A stretch of DNA of 64,000 nucleotides, taken from positions 1-64,000 of the forward strand of contig DAIDDL010000019.1 of the NCBI GenBank assembly GCA_027309085.1. The letters are read 5' to 3'. This document shows positions 51,831 to 61,257 of this stretch, piece after piece; positions within the stretch are counted from its first letter, which is position 1, and each line of letters opens with the position of its first letter. The notes beneath the pieces are model-generated. The model was given only the letters and a program-made list of their open reading frames with translations. It was not told the origin of the DNA and ran no database searches. The position numbers and the translations under genes are program-made. The stretch comes from Sulfobacillus sp. GTDB taxonomy: Bacteria > Bacillota > Sulfobacillia > Sulfobacillales > Sulfobacillaceae.

Positions 51831-52742
51831 ATGTCCAGTTCAGCCCCTATTGACTGGACCCCAATGATTGTGGGGTTCACTGCCGGCTTTCTGTCCCGCC
51901 TGATTTCCCTGAAGTCAGGGCGGACCCATTACCCGGGGTATCCCTCGGGATACATCTCCCAGCTGGCCCTAGCCGTGATTTCGGCCATGATTGGCTCCAG
52001 CATCCTCACCTCTTTGCTAAGCAAGGAATTTACCGCAGCGACCTTCCTGACCTTGGCCGCCACCCAATTCCGCGACGTGCGCAACACCGAGCGCAAGACA
52101 CTCGAACAGGAAGAGCATCTGATTTTGGTATCACGCGGGGCCGGCTATATCGAAGGCATCGCCATCACCTATGAAGCCCGCAACTATCTGTCGATGCTCG
52201 TCGCCCTCTTGGGCTCGGCCCTGACTTTGATTGGAGGGCTGGTCGTCGGCATCATTGGCAGTGTCATAGTGCTGGCGATTGCCGAAATCTTCATGTCCGG
52301 CAAGCATGTCGGCGACCTGATCGATGTGCAGCCCGCCAAAATCAGTTTTGACAAGGGCACTTTGCTGTATGCCGGGGACGTGATGATGATGGAAGTGGGG
52401 CTGCCCCATTCCCGCGAACGCTATGAAAAGGAAGGCCTGGCGGTCGTGCTCACCCCCAAAAACGAGCGGGGCCAGGCGGTGTTGTGGAATGTCTCCCAAA
52501 GACAGGCCATCACCTATGAGGCCGCCTCCGCCGTGGGTGCCCAAAAAGATATCGGCTACCCGGAGCAGAGCCCCCTGTGCCGGATGGAAATGCCTGCCGG
52601 GACGGGCAAAGCCGGGCTGTCCATTCTTCCCGTCGACCATAATATGAGCAAGCTGATCCAAGCCATCAAGAACACTCCGGTGCTGGAATCTGACAAGTGG
52701 AGCAAAATGACCAGTCCTGTCATCAACCGGAAGGAGATGTAA
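51831..52742 (+). CDS. YIEGIA family membrane protein
   Basis: 303 residues. It contains the eponymous GYIEGIAITYEA, preceded by helices (MIVGFTAGFLSRLI, LALAVISAMIGSSIL) and followed by LVALLGSALTLIGGLVVGIIGSVIVLAIAEIF. The C-terminal ~140 residues are soluble. The family occurs in endospore formers and its function is unknown. ATG 51831 behind AAAGGAGGG. It is followed after two bases by the small partner gene. Confidence 0.85.
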   Translation: MSSSAPIDWTPMIVGFTAGFLSRLISLKSGRTHYPGYPSGYISQLALAVISAMIGSSILTSLLSKEFTAATFLTLAATQFRDVRNTERKTLEQEEHLILVSRGAGYIEGIAITYEARNYLSMLVALLGSALTLIGGLVVGIIGSVIVLAIAEIFMSGKHVGDLIDVQPAKISFDKGTLLYAGDVMMMEVGLPHSRERYEKEGLAVVLTPKNERGQAVLWNVSQRQAITYEAASAVGAQKDIGYPEQSPLCRMEMPAGTGKAGLSILPVDHNMSKLIQAIKNTPVLESDKWSKMTSPVINRKEM

Positions 52743-52744
52743 TT

Positions 52745-52945
52745 ATGGCTGACGCCCCAACGCCCGTCATGTTCGCGATTGTGACCACCAAGAGAGAGGC
52801 GGTCTCCGGGGGGATGGCCCCCATCTTCATCGCTGAGGATGACCAGGAGCGTGAACGGATTGCCATGTGGCTATCGCGGATCACCAACGCCATCGTGCAT
52901 GACCTGCATAACGGCACGCTCATCCTGACTGTCAACCAGTCCTAG
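52745..52945 (+). CDS. Small partner protein of YIEGIA (capping-complex-like subunit)
   Basis: 66 residues: MFAIVTTKREAVSGGMAPIFIAEDDQERERIAMWLSRITNAIVHDL. Its size, soluble alpha/beta pattern and position two bases after the YIEGIA gene match the small proteins annotated as capping complex subunit for YIEGIA. AAGGAGATG overlaps the end of the preceding gene. Confidence 0.75.
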   Translation: MADAPTPVMFAIVTTKREAVSGGMAPIFIAEDDQERERIAMWLSRITNAIVHDLHNGTLILTVNQS

Positions 52946-53013
52946 TGTGGCTGTCGCTCGGCATTTCTGGTACGATCAAGTGGCACGATGGTACAAGGGA
53001 GGCCGCCGAATAT

Positions 53014-53577
53014 ATGGAACTCATGGAAGGGCTGCTGACACGGCGCACGATTCACCTGTTTCGCACAGATCCGGTTCCTGACTCGGTGATAGAGAAAATG
53101 CTGGAGGCCGCGGTGCAGGCGCCGAACCACCATATGACCCAGCCCTGGCGGTTTGTCGTCCTCCAGGGTGAGAGCCTGAGCGCGCTGGCACAGGCCCGCT
53201 ACCGCGCCGCCTGGCAAAAAGCCGTGGACCAGCAGCGCGAATTTGCCGAGAGGCTGGCGTCGCGAGCCCGCCAGGACTATCTCGCCGTCAGCGCCGTCAT
53301 CGCGGTTGTGCAGCTGTTGGAGGGGAACGCCTCCCGCCAGGAGGAAGACTACGCCGCCGTCAGCTGCGCCGCCTACGCGATGATGCTCGCGGCCTGGAAT
53401 TTTGGGGTCGGCACGCACTGGGCGACCGGGGGTCTGACCCGCTCCGCGGAGGCCCGCGAACTGTGCCAGGTGACAGACCAGGAGCGCCTCACGGCGTTTA
53501 TCCGCCTGGGCTACCCCCAATCTGTGCCCCAGGTGCCCCGGGTGCCGGCCGCACAGAGAACGCTCTGGCTGAGTTGA
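53014..53577 (+). CDS. Nitroreductase family protein
   Basis: 187 residues. FMN-binding pattern of the family: LLTRRTIHLFRTDPVP (R-R-S/T at the N-terminus), AVQAPNHHMTQPWRFVVL, then YAAVSCAAYAMMLAAWNFGVGTHWATG and a C-terminal FIRLGYPQ. It resembles the Bacillus YfhC/YdjA-like small nitroreductases; substrate unknown. ATG 53014 follows AGGGAGG by twelve bases; ATG 53023 is possible. Confidence 0.88.
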   Translation: MELMEGLLTRRTIHLFRTDPVPDSVIEKMLEAAVQAPNHHMTQPWRFVVLQGESLSALAQARYRAAWQKAVDQQREFAERLASRARQDYLAVSAVIAVVQLLEGNASRQEEDYAAVSCAAYAMMLAAWNFGVGTHWATGGLTRSAEARELCQVTDQERLTAFIRLGYPQSVPQVPRVPAAQRTLWLS

Positions 53578-53618
53578 CTCCGGAGCACACAGGAGCTACC
53601 GCCAGGAAAGGAGCATCC

Positions 53619-54206
53619 ATGCCTAAGAGCCCTATTTACACCCGCAACGGGGACAAGGGAGTCACCCGTCTCAGCACCGGTCAAAAAATTGAAAAACATT
53701 CTCAGCGCGTCAATGCCTACGGCACTTTATACGAACTGAACGCCTTTATCGGCCAGGCCCGGGCCCAGCTCCGCCTCGCCCGCCCCGCCGACCCCGCCCC
53801 GCCCTGGCGGGAGCTGGAGCTTTTCCTGCACGACCTGCAGCACCGGCTGTTTCTTGTCGGCGGCGATTTGTCCGCCGTGCACGCGGACCAAGAACCCGAA
53901 CAGACGTCCCAGACCCTGACCAAGCAACTGGAGTCTCTAGCCGACCTGCTGCGGGACAGCACACCGCCCTGGCGCCCTTTCACCATTCCCGAAGGCGCCA
54001 TGGCCGCCACCAGCCTCTATGTCGCCACCACCGTCTGCCGGAGGGCCGAGCGCGAAATCTGGACGCTGAACAAGATTGAGCCTGTCCCCCACGGCGTGCT
54101 GACCTATATGAACCGCCTGTCCGATGTCCTGTTTGCGGCCGGCCGCTATGTCAATGCGGCGATGGGGATCCACGAGGAGTCCACCGGGCAGCCGGACACC
54201 TACTAA
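53619..54206 (+). CDS. ATP:cob(I)alamin adenosyltransferase, PduO type
   Basis: Makes adenosylcobalamin. 195 residues. IYTRNGDKGVTRLSTGQKIEKHSQRVNAYGTLYELNAFIG is the ATP-binding N-terminal signature (T-K-x-G-D-x-G and the D/Y-E-L-N), and FTIPEGAMAATSLYVATTVCRRAERE and NRLSDVLFAAGRYVN carry the conserved Arg and Asn-Arg-x-Ser-D residues. AAAGGAG seven bases before the ATG. No other cobalamin gene is nearby. Confidence 0.92.
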   Translation: MPKSPIYTRNGDKGVTRLSTGQKIEKHSQRVNAYGTLYELNAFIGQARAQLRLARPADPAPPWRELELFLHDLQHRLFLVGGDLSAVHADQEPEQTSQTLTKQLESLADLLRDSTPPWRPFTIPEGAMAATSLYVATTVCRRAEREIWTLNKIEPVPHGVLTYMNRLSDVLFAAGRYVNAAMGIHEESTGQPDTY

Positions 54207-54227
54207 ACCTACTCACGCGTCCGGTCA

Positions 54228-54270
54228 CATAACTGGAGGGGGCGGCCTAAGGCCGCTCCCTCCAGTTATG
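54228..54270. repeat. Long near-perfect hairpin after the adenosyltransferase gene
   Basis: CATAACTGGAGGGGGCGGCC and GGCCGCTCCCTCCAGTTATG pair over 20 bases with one mismatch around TAA. There is no T tract on either side, so it is not a classical terminator; it may stabilise the mRNA end or be a small palindromic repeat element. Confidence 0.6.
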
Positions 54271-54393
54271 TCCTCTCACTAACCGGCCCAGACCTTCAAG
54301 TGAACGGCGCGCGTGGCCACTGGACCCGGACGGTTTCCCCCGTATGGAAAGAAAGCCAGGGGGGATACTGCTCAGTGGCAGGAGGGCGAGATC

Positions 54394-54750
54394 ATGATCA
54401 GAGCAGCATCCACCATCCAGAAAACCATCACCGCTACCGTGGTGATTACCCTGAGTCTGCTGGAGACCCCCGCGCCTTACGGGCACCAGGGCATCACCCC
54501 TTTATACCTCGCGGTGGCTGTCAGCGCGGGGCTGGCCGCAGGGCTGTTGGGCTCGGCCGCAGACCGGGCGGCCGGCTACCGCCAAGCCCTCGTTGAGCGG
54601 TTTTTGATATGGGCGGCTATCACCATGGTGGTGGTCTACCTGAGCGGGTTTCTGCTGCCCGGCCTCCACATTTCGGCCATTGCCACCGCTATCGCGGCGA
54701 TGGCGACAGCCCTTCTGGAAATCCTTTTGCCCCCCGCTTCCAGCCGCTAG
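54394..54750 (+). CDS. Small membrane protein of unknown function
   Basis: 118 residues with about four hydrophobic segments (TITATVVITLSLLE, LYLAVAVSAGLAAGLLG, FLIWAAITMVVVYLSGFLLPG, AIATAIAAMATALLEILLP). No family recognised. ATG 54394 has GGAGGGCGAG upstream. Its stop codon overlaps the stop of the convergent membrane protein gene. Confidence 0.65.
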   Translation: MIRAASTIQKTITATVVITLSLLETPAPYGHQGITPLYLAVAVSAGLAAGLLGSAADRAAGYRQALVERFLIWAAITMVVVYLSGFLLPGLHISAIATAIAAMATALLEILLPPASSR

Positions 54751-55283
54751 ACCTCGAAGAGGGGCAGCGTCCACCGGCCCCTCACCAGGCTGATCCACAG
54801 GTAGGCCAGTCCAGCCCACAAGATCCCCATCAGCCACCAGGGCGCGCTCAGTATCATCCCCGCCCCAAACAGCACGGAGTACCAGGGAATCACCCGCCCA
54901 GCCCAGAAGTGGAAGCAGTGCGTCTCCTTGGCTGCCATAATGGCGCTGCCGGCAATGGTCAGGGCCCACCCGCCGATAGACCAGAAGGGCCAGATTACCA
55001 GACCTAAAATCACCAGGCTGCGCACGACCCAGCGCCACTCCTTGAGCCAGACCAGAAAGGTCCACCCCGCCACTGCCAGTCCCAGACTGACAAAACCCTG
55101 TATCCAAAAGAGGGCAGTGCCCGAGCGGAGAAAGGCGGCCACGGCCGCCGCCGCCATCCCGGCCGCCACCGCCACCAGACTTGTGCGGTAGACCCTGTCC
55201 CGCTTGGCGGGATAAGGGGGCATCGTAATCCCCGGGGGCGGGGTCAAATGTTTAATCAGTTCCTCGCGTGATATCTTCGCCAT
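54747..55283 (-). CDS. Integral membrane protein, DUF2301-like
   Basis: 178 residues. A soluble N-terminus (KISREELIKHLTPPPG) and five or so membrane helices. AAKETHCFHFWAGRVIPWYSVLFGAGMIL resembles the conserved K-E-x-x-C-F segment of DUF2301 proteins from cyanobacteria and some Firmicutes. Function unknown. Overlaps the 3' end of the polymerase gene by 32 bases. Confidence 0.6.
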   Translation of the reverse strand: MAKISREELIKHLTPPPGITMPPYPAKRDRVYRTSLVAVAAGMAAAAVAAFLRSGTALFWIQGFVSLGLAVAGWTFLVWLKEWRWVVRSLVILGLVIWPFWSIGGWALTIAGSAIMAAKETHCFHFWAGRVIPWYSVLFGAGMILSAPWWLMGILWAGLAYLWISLVRGRWTLPLFEV

Positions 55284-58008
55284 CGCTCCACACCTTCTTC
55301 TTCACTATGCGGCGCCCGCAGCCAGCCACCTGCGGGAGTTTGCGGATCTCCTCAATGCACTGCCACGACCCGTCCAGGCACACCCGGTCCACCTTAAGCG
55401 CCCGCCCAGCCTCATTGCCCACAATCACCGCCAAGGGTCCGGGAAAGGCCGATTGCAGAGGCTGGAGATGCCTTTGCCACCATGATACATCTTCTGTGCG
55501 CCTGGCACGCACGTAAATCGGCCCGGAGGCGACCGGCCAGGCCCATCCAAAGGACTGCACGGCATCCACCCGGGCAGCCGGGCCGGGGCCGGTGTCAAAC
55601 AGGCTCAGCTGCCCGGCCTGGGCTGGCGGGCCCGGCAGCTGGCCCAGAGCCCCCGCCGCCGCCAGAGCCTGCGCCACCCGCGAACTTGCAGCCTGGGCGA
55701 TGCGGGCGAAGGCCTCGGCCTTGGAATGGTAGGGTCCGGACTGCTCCCGGTCGCCCACGATCCGCTCCGCCATGTCCTCGCTGACTCCCCGCACGGCGGT
55801 GAGCCCAGCGGCAATTCCGCTCCTGGCCTGCTCGAAATCGGTGCCGCTAGTGGTGACGTCCGGAGGCCATAGGATGATGCCGCGGGAGACTGCGGATGCG
55901 GCTTCCAGCTCCAGGCGCTCAGTTCCCACGGTGGAGAATTCAGCCGCCCAGAATTCCAGGGGATAATGGGCTTTGAGGTATGCCATGTAGTAACTGAACA
56001 GGCCGTAGGCAGCGGCATGCGACTTGTTGAACCCGTAGTCCGCAAAAGCCATGATCCGCGTCCACAAGGTGCGCACGTCCGCCTCCTTCCACCCGTTGTC
56101 CCGGGCGCGGGAGGCAAAATCGCCGCCCATCTGGGCCAGGGTGTCGTGGTCCTTCTTGCTGATAGCCCGCCGGAACAGGTCTGCGTCGGCGAGCGAGTAT
56201 CCGGCCACCTTCTGGACCAAGGTCATCAGTTGCTCCTGGTAGACCATCACCCCGTACGTATCATGGCACACCGTTCCAAAGATATCCGCGGGCACCGCCT
56301 CCCTTTTCGCGCGGCGCGCGAGGTAGGTGCCGATGGCGTCCATGGGTCCCGGCCGGTACAGGGCCACCACATCGATGATTTCCCGCCCGCTCTGGGGCTG
56401 CATGCGCTGCAGCAGCTCGCGGACTCCGTGCCCGTCAAGCTGGAACACCGCCTCCGTCTCTCCCTGGCCCAAAAGGCGCAGGGTGGAGGGGTCCGCCAGG
56501 TCCAGAGCGCCGAACTCCTGCGGGTGGCGCCGGCGCACGCGGTCCGCGACACTTAGGGCCCGCAGGCCGAGCAAATCCAGCTTCAAGAGGCCCAGCCGCT
56601 CGACCGACACCATGTCCATCTGCGTTACCAGCTGCCCGTCCGGTCCCGCCACACAGGGGATCATATCCCCGAGCGGCACATCAGCCAGAACCACTCCCGC
56701 CGCATGCACAGAACTGTGGCGGGGCAGCCCTTCCAGGGCCAAACTCAGCCGCAGCCAGCGCCCGCTGGGGTCAATGGCGTCCATTCCCGGCCTCACCTCG
56801 TCCGCCAACTCGGCGAGCCCCTGGCCGCCGGCGGCGCGCACGGTGCCCATGAAAACATTGACGGGGTCGGGCGGGAGGCGCAGCGCCCGGGCGACCTCCC
56901 GCAGCACCGCCCGCACCCCCAGAGTTCCGTATGTGCCGATCTGCGCGACCCGGTCCGCCCCCCAGCGCTGGCGGAGGTATTCGATCAGGCGGTAACGCTT
57001 GGAGAAATCCACGTCCAAGTCGATGTCCGGCATGCTGCGGCGGTGGGGATTGAGAAATCGCTCAAAGAGGAGCCCATGCTCGAGCGGGTCAATCCCGGTA
57101 ATGCCGAGACAGCGCGCAACCAGACTGCCGGCAGCGGAACCCCGTCCCGGCCCCGTCGCGATGCCGGCTTCCCGGGCATAGCGCACCAAGTCGGCCACAA
57201 TGAGAAAATACGAGGCAAATCCCATGGACAAAATGACATCCAGCTCGTAATCCAGCCGGCTCCGGTACTGGGCCATGGGCTCCGGGTGCCAGGCCTCCAG
57301 CCCCCGGCCGGCGTCAGCCACGAGCGTGTCCCGGTCCGATTCGGCGGATCCGGTGACCACGGGCAGCCGGGGCCTGCCCTGCGGCAAGACCGCTGGAGCC
57401 GCCCGCTGAAAGAGCGAGGGCAGCAAGCTGGCGGGATAGAGCGCGAGCAGCTCGGCAGGAGCGGCTACCGCCATGGCCCCCCTCTCGGCCTGGTTCTCCC
57501 CCATCTGCACCAGCAGTTGGTAGGCCTCTTGCCCGCCGCGGTTGAACCGCACCGGGCAGGCTGGAATCCAAGCGCCGCCGTGACTGTGCTGGCCCGGCTG
57601 CAGTTCTTCCACCGTGAGGCCGAAACCAAGACCCTGGGCCCGGGTCCACAGGTCCAGGGCGGCAGACGGCAGGAACAGGAGGAGGTGGCGGCTCGCCACC
57701 TCCTCCAGAACCACAGGGCGCGGGGTCTGGGCCAGGACGCACAGCTCTTGCCACCCCTGCCCATCCATGGCGTACACAGCCACATCTAAACTGCCCGCTA
57801 CGGGCACAGTCATTCCCAGCCAGGACGCAATCCCGTGGATCGCGGCACGGCGGCTGAAGAGCTCAGCCGCCGCGAGAGACTGGTAATCGGCCAGCCCAGC
57901 CGTGTGATAGCCTGAAATCGCAAGCTCATCCAGTCCTGGCCCGATATCCCAGCTGGATCTCAGCAGGGAGTAGGCTGACCAGATGTTGAGCAGAGGGAAA
58001 GACTGCAT
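55252..58008 (-). CDS. dnaE: DNA polymerase III alpha subunit (DnaE type), compact with degenerate PHP domain
   Basis: C-family polymerase, 918 residues; DnaE proteins are normally 1,050-1,200. Palm: ATGPGRGSAAGSLVARCLGIT, PDIDLDVDF (two catalytic Asp), LLKLDLLGLRAL (third Asp). Finger/thumb: VVALYRPGPMD, YGVMVYQEQLM, FRRAISKKDHD, FADYGFNKSHAAAYG. The PHP domain should begin F-V-H-L-H-V-H-S-x-Y-S; here it reads FPLLNIWSAYSLL, so the first metal-binding His residues are gone and the domain is shortened. It keeps a helix-hairpin-helix (GLTAVRGVSEDMAERIV) but has a reduced C-terminus. Start ATG 58008 follows GGGGGA; GTG 58014 is an alternative. Confidence 0.92.
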   Translation of the reverse strand: MQSFPLLNIWSAYSLLRSSWDIGPGLDELAISGYHTAGLADYQSLAAAELFSRRAAIHGIASWLGMTVPVAGSLDVAVYAMDGQGWQELCVLAQTPRPVVLEEVASRHLLLFLPSAALDLWTRAQGLGFGLTVEELQPGQHSHGGAWIPACPVRFNRGGQEAYQLLVQMGENQAERGAMAVAAPAELLALYPASLLPSLFQRAAPAVLPQGRPRLPVVTGSAESDRDTLVADAGRGLEAWHPEPMAQYRSRLDYELDVILSMGFASYFLIVADLVRYAREAGIATGPGRGSAAGSLVARCLGITGIDPLEHGLLFERFLNPHRRSMPDIDLDVDFSKRYRLIEYLRQRWGADRVAQIGTYGTLGVRAVLREVARALRLPPDPVNVFMGTVRAAGGQGLAELADEVRPGMDAIDPSGRWLRLSLALEGLPRHSSVHAAGVVLADVPLGDMIPCVAGPDGQLVTQMDMVSVERLGLLKLDLLGLRALSVADRVRRRHPQEFGALDLADPSTLRLLGQGETEAVFQLDGHGVRELLQRMQPQSGREIIDVVALYRPGPMDAIGTYLARRAKREAVPADIFGTVCHDTYGVMVYQEQLMTLVQKVAGYSLADADLFRRAISKKDHDTLAQMGGDFASRARDNGWKEADVRTLWTRIMAFADYGFNKSHAAAYGLFSYYMAYLKAHYPLEFWAAEFSTVGTERLELEAASAVSRGIILWPPDVTTSGTDFEQARSGIAAGLTAVRGVSEDMAERIVGDREQSGPYHSKAEAFARIAQAASSRVAQALAAAGALGQLPGPPAQAGQLSLFDTGPGPAARVDAVQSFGWAWPVASGPIYVRARRTEDVSWWQRHLQPLQSAFPGPLAVIVGNEAGRALKVDRVCLDGSWQCIEEIRKLPQVAGCGRRIVKKKVWSDGEDITRGTD

Positions 58009-58025
58009 GGCCACTCCCCCTGTCT

Positions 58026-59846
58026 TTAGATCCGCTGAATCTTTTCACGCTTGCGCATGGTCTTGTCGAGCGTGGCTTTGCGCAGCCGCACCGATTTCGG
58101 GGTGATTTCCACCAACTCGTCCGACTTGACGTATTCCAGCGCAATATCCAAAGACAGCGGCCGGGGAGGACTCAAGTGCACTCCTTCATCCGATGTGGAG
58201 CTGCGCATGTTGGTTACATGCTTCTTCTTGCACACGTTCAGCTCCAAATCGGTCGGCCGGCTGTTTTCCCCCACGACCATGCCGGCATAAACCGCGGTGC
58301 CGGGTCCCACAAACAAAATCCCCCGCTGCTGGGCGTTGTCCAGGGCGTAAGAAGTGGTGACGCCTGCCTCGATGGCGACTAGAGCGCCGCGGGGCGCTTC
58401 GTCGATCGGGCCGGAATAGGGCAGAAAACCCTCAAACAGGTGGTTCATAATTCCGTAACCGCGGGTCTGGTTCACATAGGCGGTGCGGAATCCCAAAAGC
58501 CCCCGCGCGGGAATCACAAATTCCAGTCGCGTCTGACTGGGACCCGCCTGCCCCATGTGGAGCATTTCCGCCTTGCGCGGGCCGAGCAGTTCCATCACCG
58601 GCCCGACGTACTCGTCGGGGACATCCAGGTACAGGTGCTCAATCGGCTCCATCAGCCCTTCCGGACCCTGGTGCATAATCACTTCGGGCTTGGAGACTTC
58701 CATCTCATAGCCTTCCCGCCGCATCTGCTCCAGCAAAATGCCCAAATGGAGCTCTCCGCGTCCAGATACGCGGAAAATTTCGGCGTCCTCGGTCTCTTCC
58801 ACCCGCAGGGCCACATTGCGCTCCTGTTCACGCATCAGCCGGTCGCGCAGATGCCGGGATGTGACAAACTGACCTTCCTGCCCTGCAAATGGACTGGTGT
58901 TAACCCCAATCAAAATCGTCAGGGTCGGCTCGTCAACCACAATGGGTGGCAGCGGGGTGGGATTGTCGGCATCGGTGATCGTCTCCCCGATGTTGACATC
59001 GGGCATGCCGCCAATCGTGACGATATCTCCGACGATGGCCGACTCCAGTTCAATCCGCTTGAGCCCGTAGCGTCCGAAAACCTTGCTCAAACGGGCCCGG
59101 CGCACCGTGCCGTCATGGTCGACAATCCCCACCGTCTGGTTGACAGCCAGCTGGCCCTGGGTAATCCGGCCGATGGCCATGCGGCCCAGGTAGTCATCGT
59201 GGTCCAGCGTTGTCACCAGCACCTGCAATGGGGCCGTCTCATCGCCGACCGGGTAGGGAATTTCACGCAAAATCGTGTCAAACAGAGGCTTCAAAGAGCC
59301 GTCCGGCAAAATTTCAGGCACGGTGGACGCCACACCCTGTTTGGCCGAGGCGTAAAGCACCGGAAACTCCAGCTGCTCATCCGTGGCTTCCAAATCGATG
59401 AACAGTTCAAGCACCTGGTCAATCACCTCATGCGGCCTGGCCCCTTCGCGGTCCAGCTTGTTCAGCACCACGATGGGTTTGATGCCAGCCTTGAGCGCTT
59501 TTTGCAACACATAGCGCGTCTGCGGCATCGGCCCTTCATTGGCATCCACAACCAATAGGGCTCCATCCACCATGCTGAGGATGCGCTCCACCTCACCGCC
59601 GAAGTCGGCGTGGCCCGGTGTATCCACGATATTGATGGTCGTGTCCTCGTACCGGATCGCTGTGGTTTTCGACAGGATAGTAATCCCGCGTTCCCTTTCC
59701 AGATCGTTGGAATCGAGAACCCTGTCTGTCATTTGGCTGGCATCGCGGAAAATTCCGCTCTGCCGCAACATCGCGTCGACCAGGGTTGTTTTCCCATGGT
59801 CCACGTGTGCAATGATGGCTATATTACGTATATCTCGACGTTCCAA
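58026..59846 (-). CDS. typA: Translational GTPase TypA/BipA
   Basis: Ribosome-binding GTPase for stress and cold adaptation. 606 residues. G1 [12 protein letters not shown], switch [12 protein letters not shown]3 [15 protein letters not shown]4 [10 protein letters not shown]; then EF-Tu domain II, and the TypA C-terminal domain ([46 protein letters not shown]). TTG 59846 after GGAGGGC. Confidence 0.96.
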   Translation of the reverse strand: MERRDIRNIAIIAHVDHGKTTLVDAMLRQSGIFRDASQMTDRVLDSNDLERERGITILSKTTAIRYEDTTINIVDTPGHADFGGEVERILSMVDGALLVVDANEGPMPQTRYVLQKALKAGIKPIVVLNKLDREGARPHEVIDQVLELFIDLEATDEQLEFPVLYASAKQGVASTVPEILPDGSLKPLFDTILREIPYPVGDETAPLQVLVTTLDHDDYLGRMAIGRITQGQLAVNQTVGIVDHDGTVRRARLSKVFGRYGLKRIELESAIVGDIVTIGGMPDVNIGETITDADNPTPLPPIVVDEPTLTILIGVNTSPFAGQEGQFVTSRHLRDRLMREQERNVALRVEETEDAEIFRVSGRGELHLGILLEQMRREGYEMEVSKPEVIMHQGPEGLMEPIEHLYLDVPDEYVGPVMELLGPRKAEMLHMGQAGPSQTRLEFVIPARGLLGFRTAYVNQTRGYGIMNHLFEGFLPYSGPIDEAPRGALVAIEAGVTTSYALDNAQQRGILFVGPGTAVYAGMVVGENSRPTDLELNVCKKKHVTNMRSSTSDEGVHLSPPRPLSLDIALEYVKSDELVEITPKSVRLRKATLDKTMRKREKIQRI

Positions 59847-59889
59847 CTTGCTAAGCCCTCCTGATCGAATGCTGCAAACGCCTCAATGT

Positions 59890-61257
59890 TTAGAGGCTTC
59901 CCACGATTTCACGAAATCGCCGCCCGCGTTCCTCAAAGTTTTTAAACATATCGTAGCTTGCTGAAGCCGGCGACAGCAACACCGTGTCTCCCGGCCTTGC
60001 CACGCTGTGCGCTTCCCGCACCGCGCCCTCAAACGTCGCGGCGCGAATAACTGCTATTGTACTATAACGGGCGACCGCCTGCGCGATTTTCTCCTGAGTT
60101 TGCCCCAGCGCGACCACATGATGCACCGAACTGGCGGCAATGGCCTGGCCGAGCCCGTCATAATCCAAATGTTTGTCGTACCCTCCCGCAATCAGCACCA
60201 CAGGCCCTGAGACGGCTTTTAATGCCGCCATGGTGCGGTCGGGCGCCGTGGCAATCGAGTCATTGATGTATAAAATGTTATCATGTTCGCGCACTTTTTC
60301 CAAACGGTGCGGCACCCCGTGAAATTTTTCGACGGCGGACGCGATGGCGTGCGCGCTGCCGCCAGCCATCCGCACAATCGCCACGGCTGCCAACACATTG
60401 AGCAGGTTATGCTCTCCCGGCAGCAAAATCGCCGGGACGGGCACGTTCCTGGTGACGGTCCCCTGCCCGTCCCGGAACATGATCCAGCCCCCGCTGACAA
60501 AAGCGCCGGGACCGCCGTGATCCTGAATGGAAAAATAAATAATGCGGCCCGGATATCCTTGCAGGAGGTCCGACACTGCGCGGTCTCCAAAAGGGGCGAC
60601 AATCCAGTTATCCCGGGTCTGGTAGCGGAAAATGCGCGATTTGGCCTGGGCATAGGCTTCCATGGTTCCGTGAATGTCGAGATGGTTGGGAGAGAGATTG
60701 AGCAGAGCCGCCCCCTGCGGGCTGCGGTCCACCAGTTCCAGCTGGAAGCTTGAGAGTTCCATGACCACCCAGCTGTCTTCGGTGATCTGCTCCAGGTCCG
60801 CCAGCAGAGAATGCCCGATGTTCCCTCCCACAAACACCTGGTGGCGGCCGTCCTCGTGGAGGGCCGCCCCTACCAGGGTCGTGGTGGTGGTCTTGCCTGC
60901 CGACCCGGTGATGCCGATGACGGGAGCCGGGCAGTGCTGCAAAAAGGTGTCCGTCTCGCAGGTGATGCGGGCGCCCTGGCTGCGCAAGCGCAAGATGGCG
61001 GGTACCGTCTTGACCATTCCCGGGGTCAGAAAGACGATGTCCGGATGCCCCTTGTCCGCCAGTTCGTCCAGGTAACCCGGCCCGGAATACACCGTGGGGC
61101 GGACCGGCAGGTGCATGCGGGCAATCTCCGCATCGAGCTCTGCGGCCGGCTTTTTGTCCGCCACGGCGACCTCATAGCCCGCGGACTGCAGAAAAGGGAG
61201 GAGGGGCTGGTTGTTCATTCCCAGCCCCACCACCGCCGCCACAAGTCTGTGACTCAT
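59890..61257 (-). CDS. murD: UDP-N-acetylmuramoyl-L-alanine:D-glutamate ligase
   Basis: Peptidoglycan precursor synthesis. 455 residues. VVGLGMNNQPLLPFL (UDP-binding), GITGSAGKTTTTTLVGAAL (ATP loop), GGNIGHSLL, VMELSSFQLE, LNLSPNHLDIHG, GEHNLLNVLAA, FHGVPHRLEKV, NDSIATAPDRTMAAL and LIAGGYDKHLDY. No other mur gene is adjacent, so it stands apart from the usual dcw cluster. ATG overlaps the aminotransferase stop (ATGA). Confidence 0.95.
   Translation of the reverse strand: MSHRLVAAVVGLGMNNQPLLPFLQSAGYEVAVADKKPAAELDAEIARMHLPVRPTVYSGPGYLDELADKGHPDIVFLTPGMVKTVPAILRLRSQGARITCETDTFLQHCPAPVIGITGSAGKTTTTTLVGAALHEDGRHQVFVGGNIGHSLLADLEQITEDSWVVMELSSFQLELVDRSPQGAALLNLSPNHLDIHGTMEAYAQAKSRIFRYQTRDNWIVAPFGDRAVSDLLQGYPGRIIYFSIQDHGGPGAFVSGGWIMFRDGQGTVTRNVPVPAILLPGEHNLLNVLAAVAIVRMAGGSAHAIASAVEKFHGVPHRLEKVREHDNILYINDSIATAPDRTMAALKAVSGPVVLIAGGYDKHLDYDGLGQAIAASSVHHVVALGQTQEKIAQAVARYSTIAVIRAATFEGAVREAHSVARPGDTVLLSPASASYDMFKNFEERGRRFREIVGSL

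Noticed and set aside
56704-57789. Long plus-strand open frames opposite dnaE (and similarly opposite typA at 58440-59558)
   Set aside because: Shadows caused by codon bias; they lack start signals and protein-like composition.
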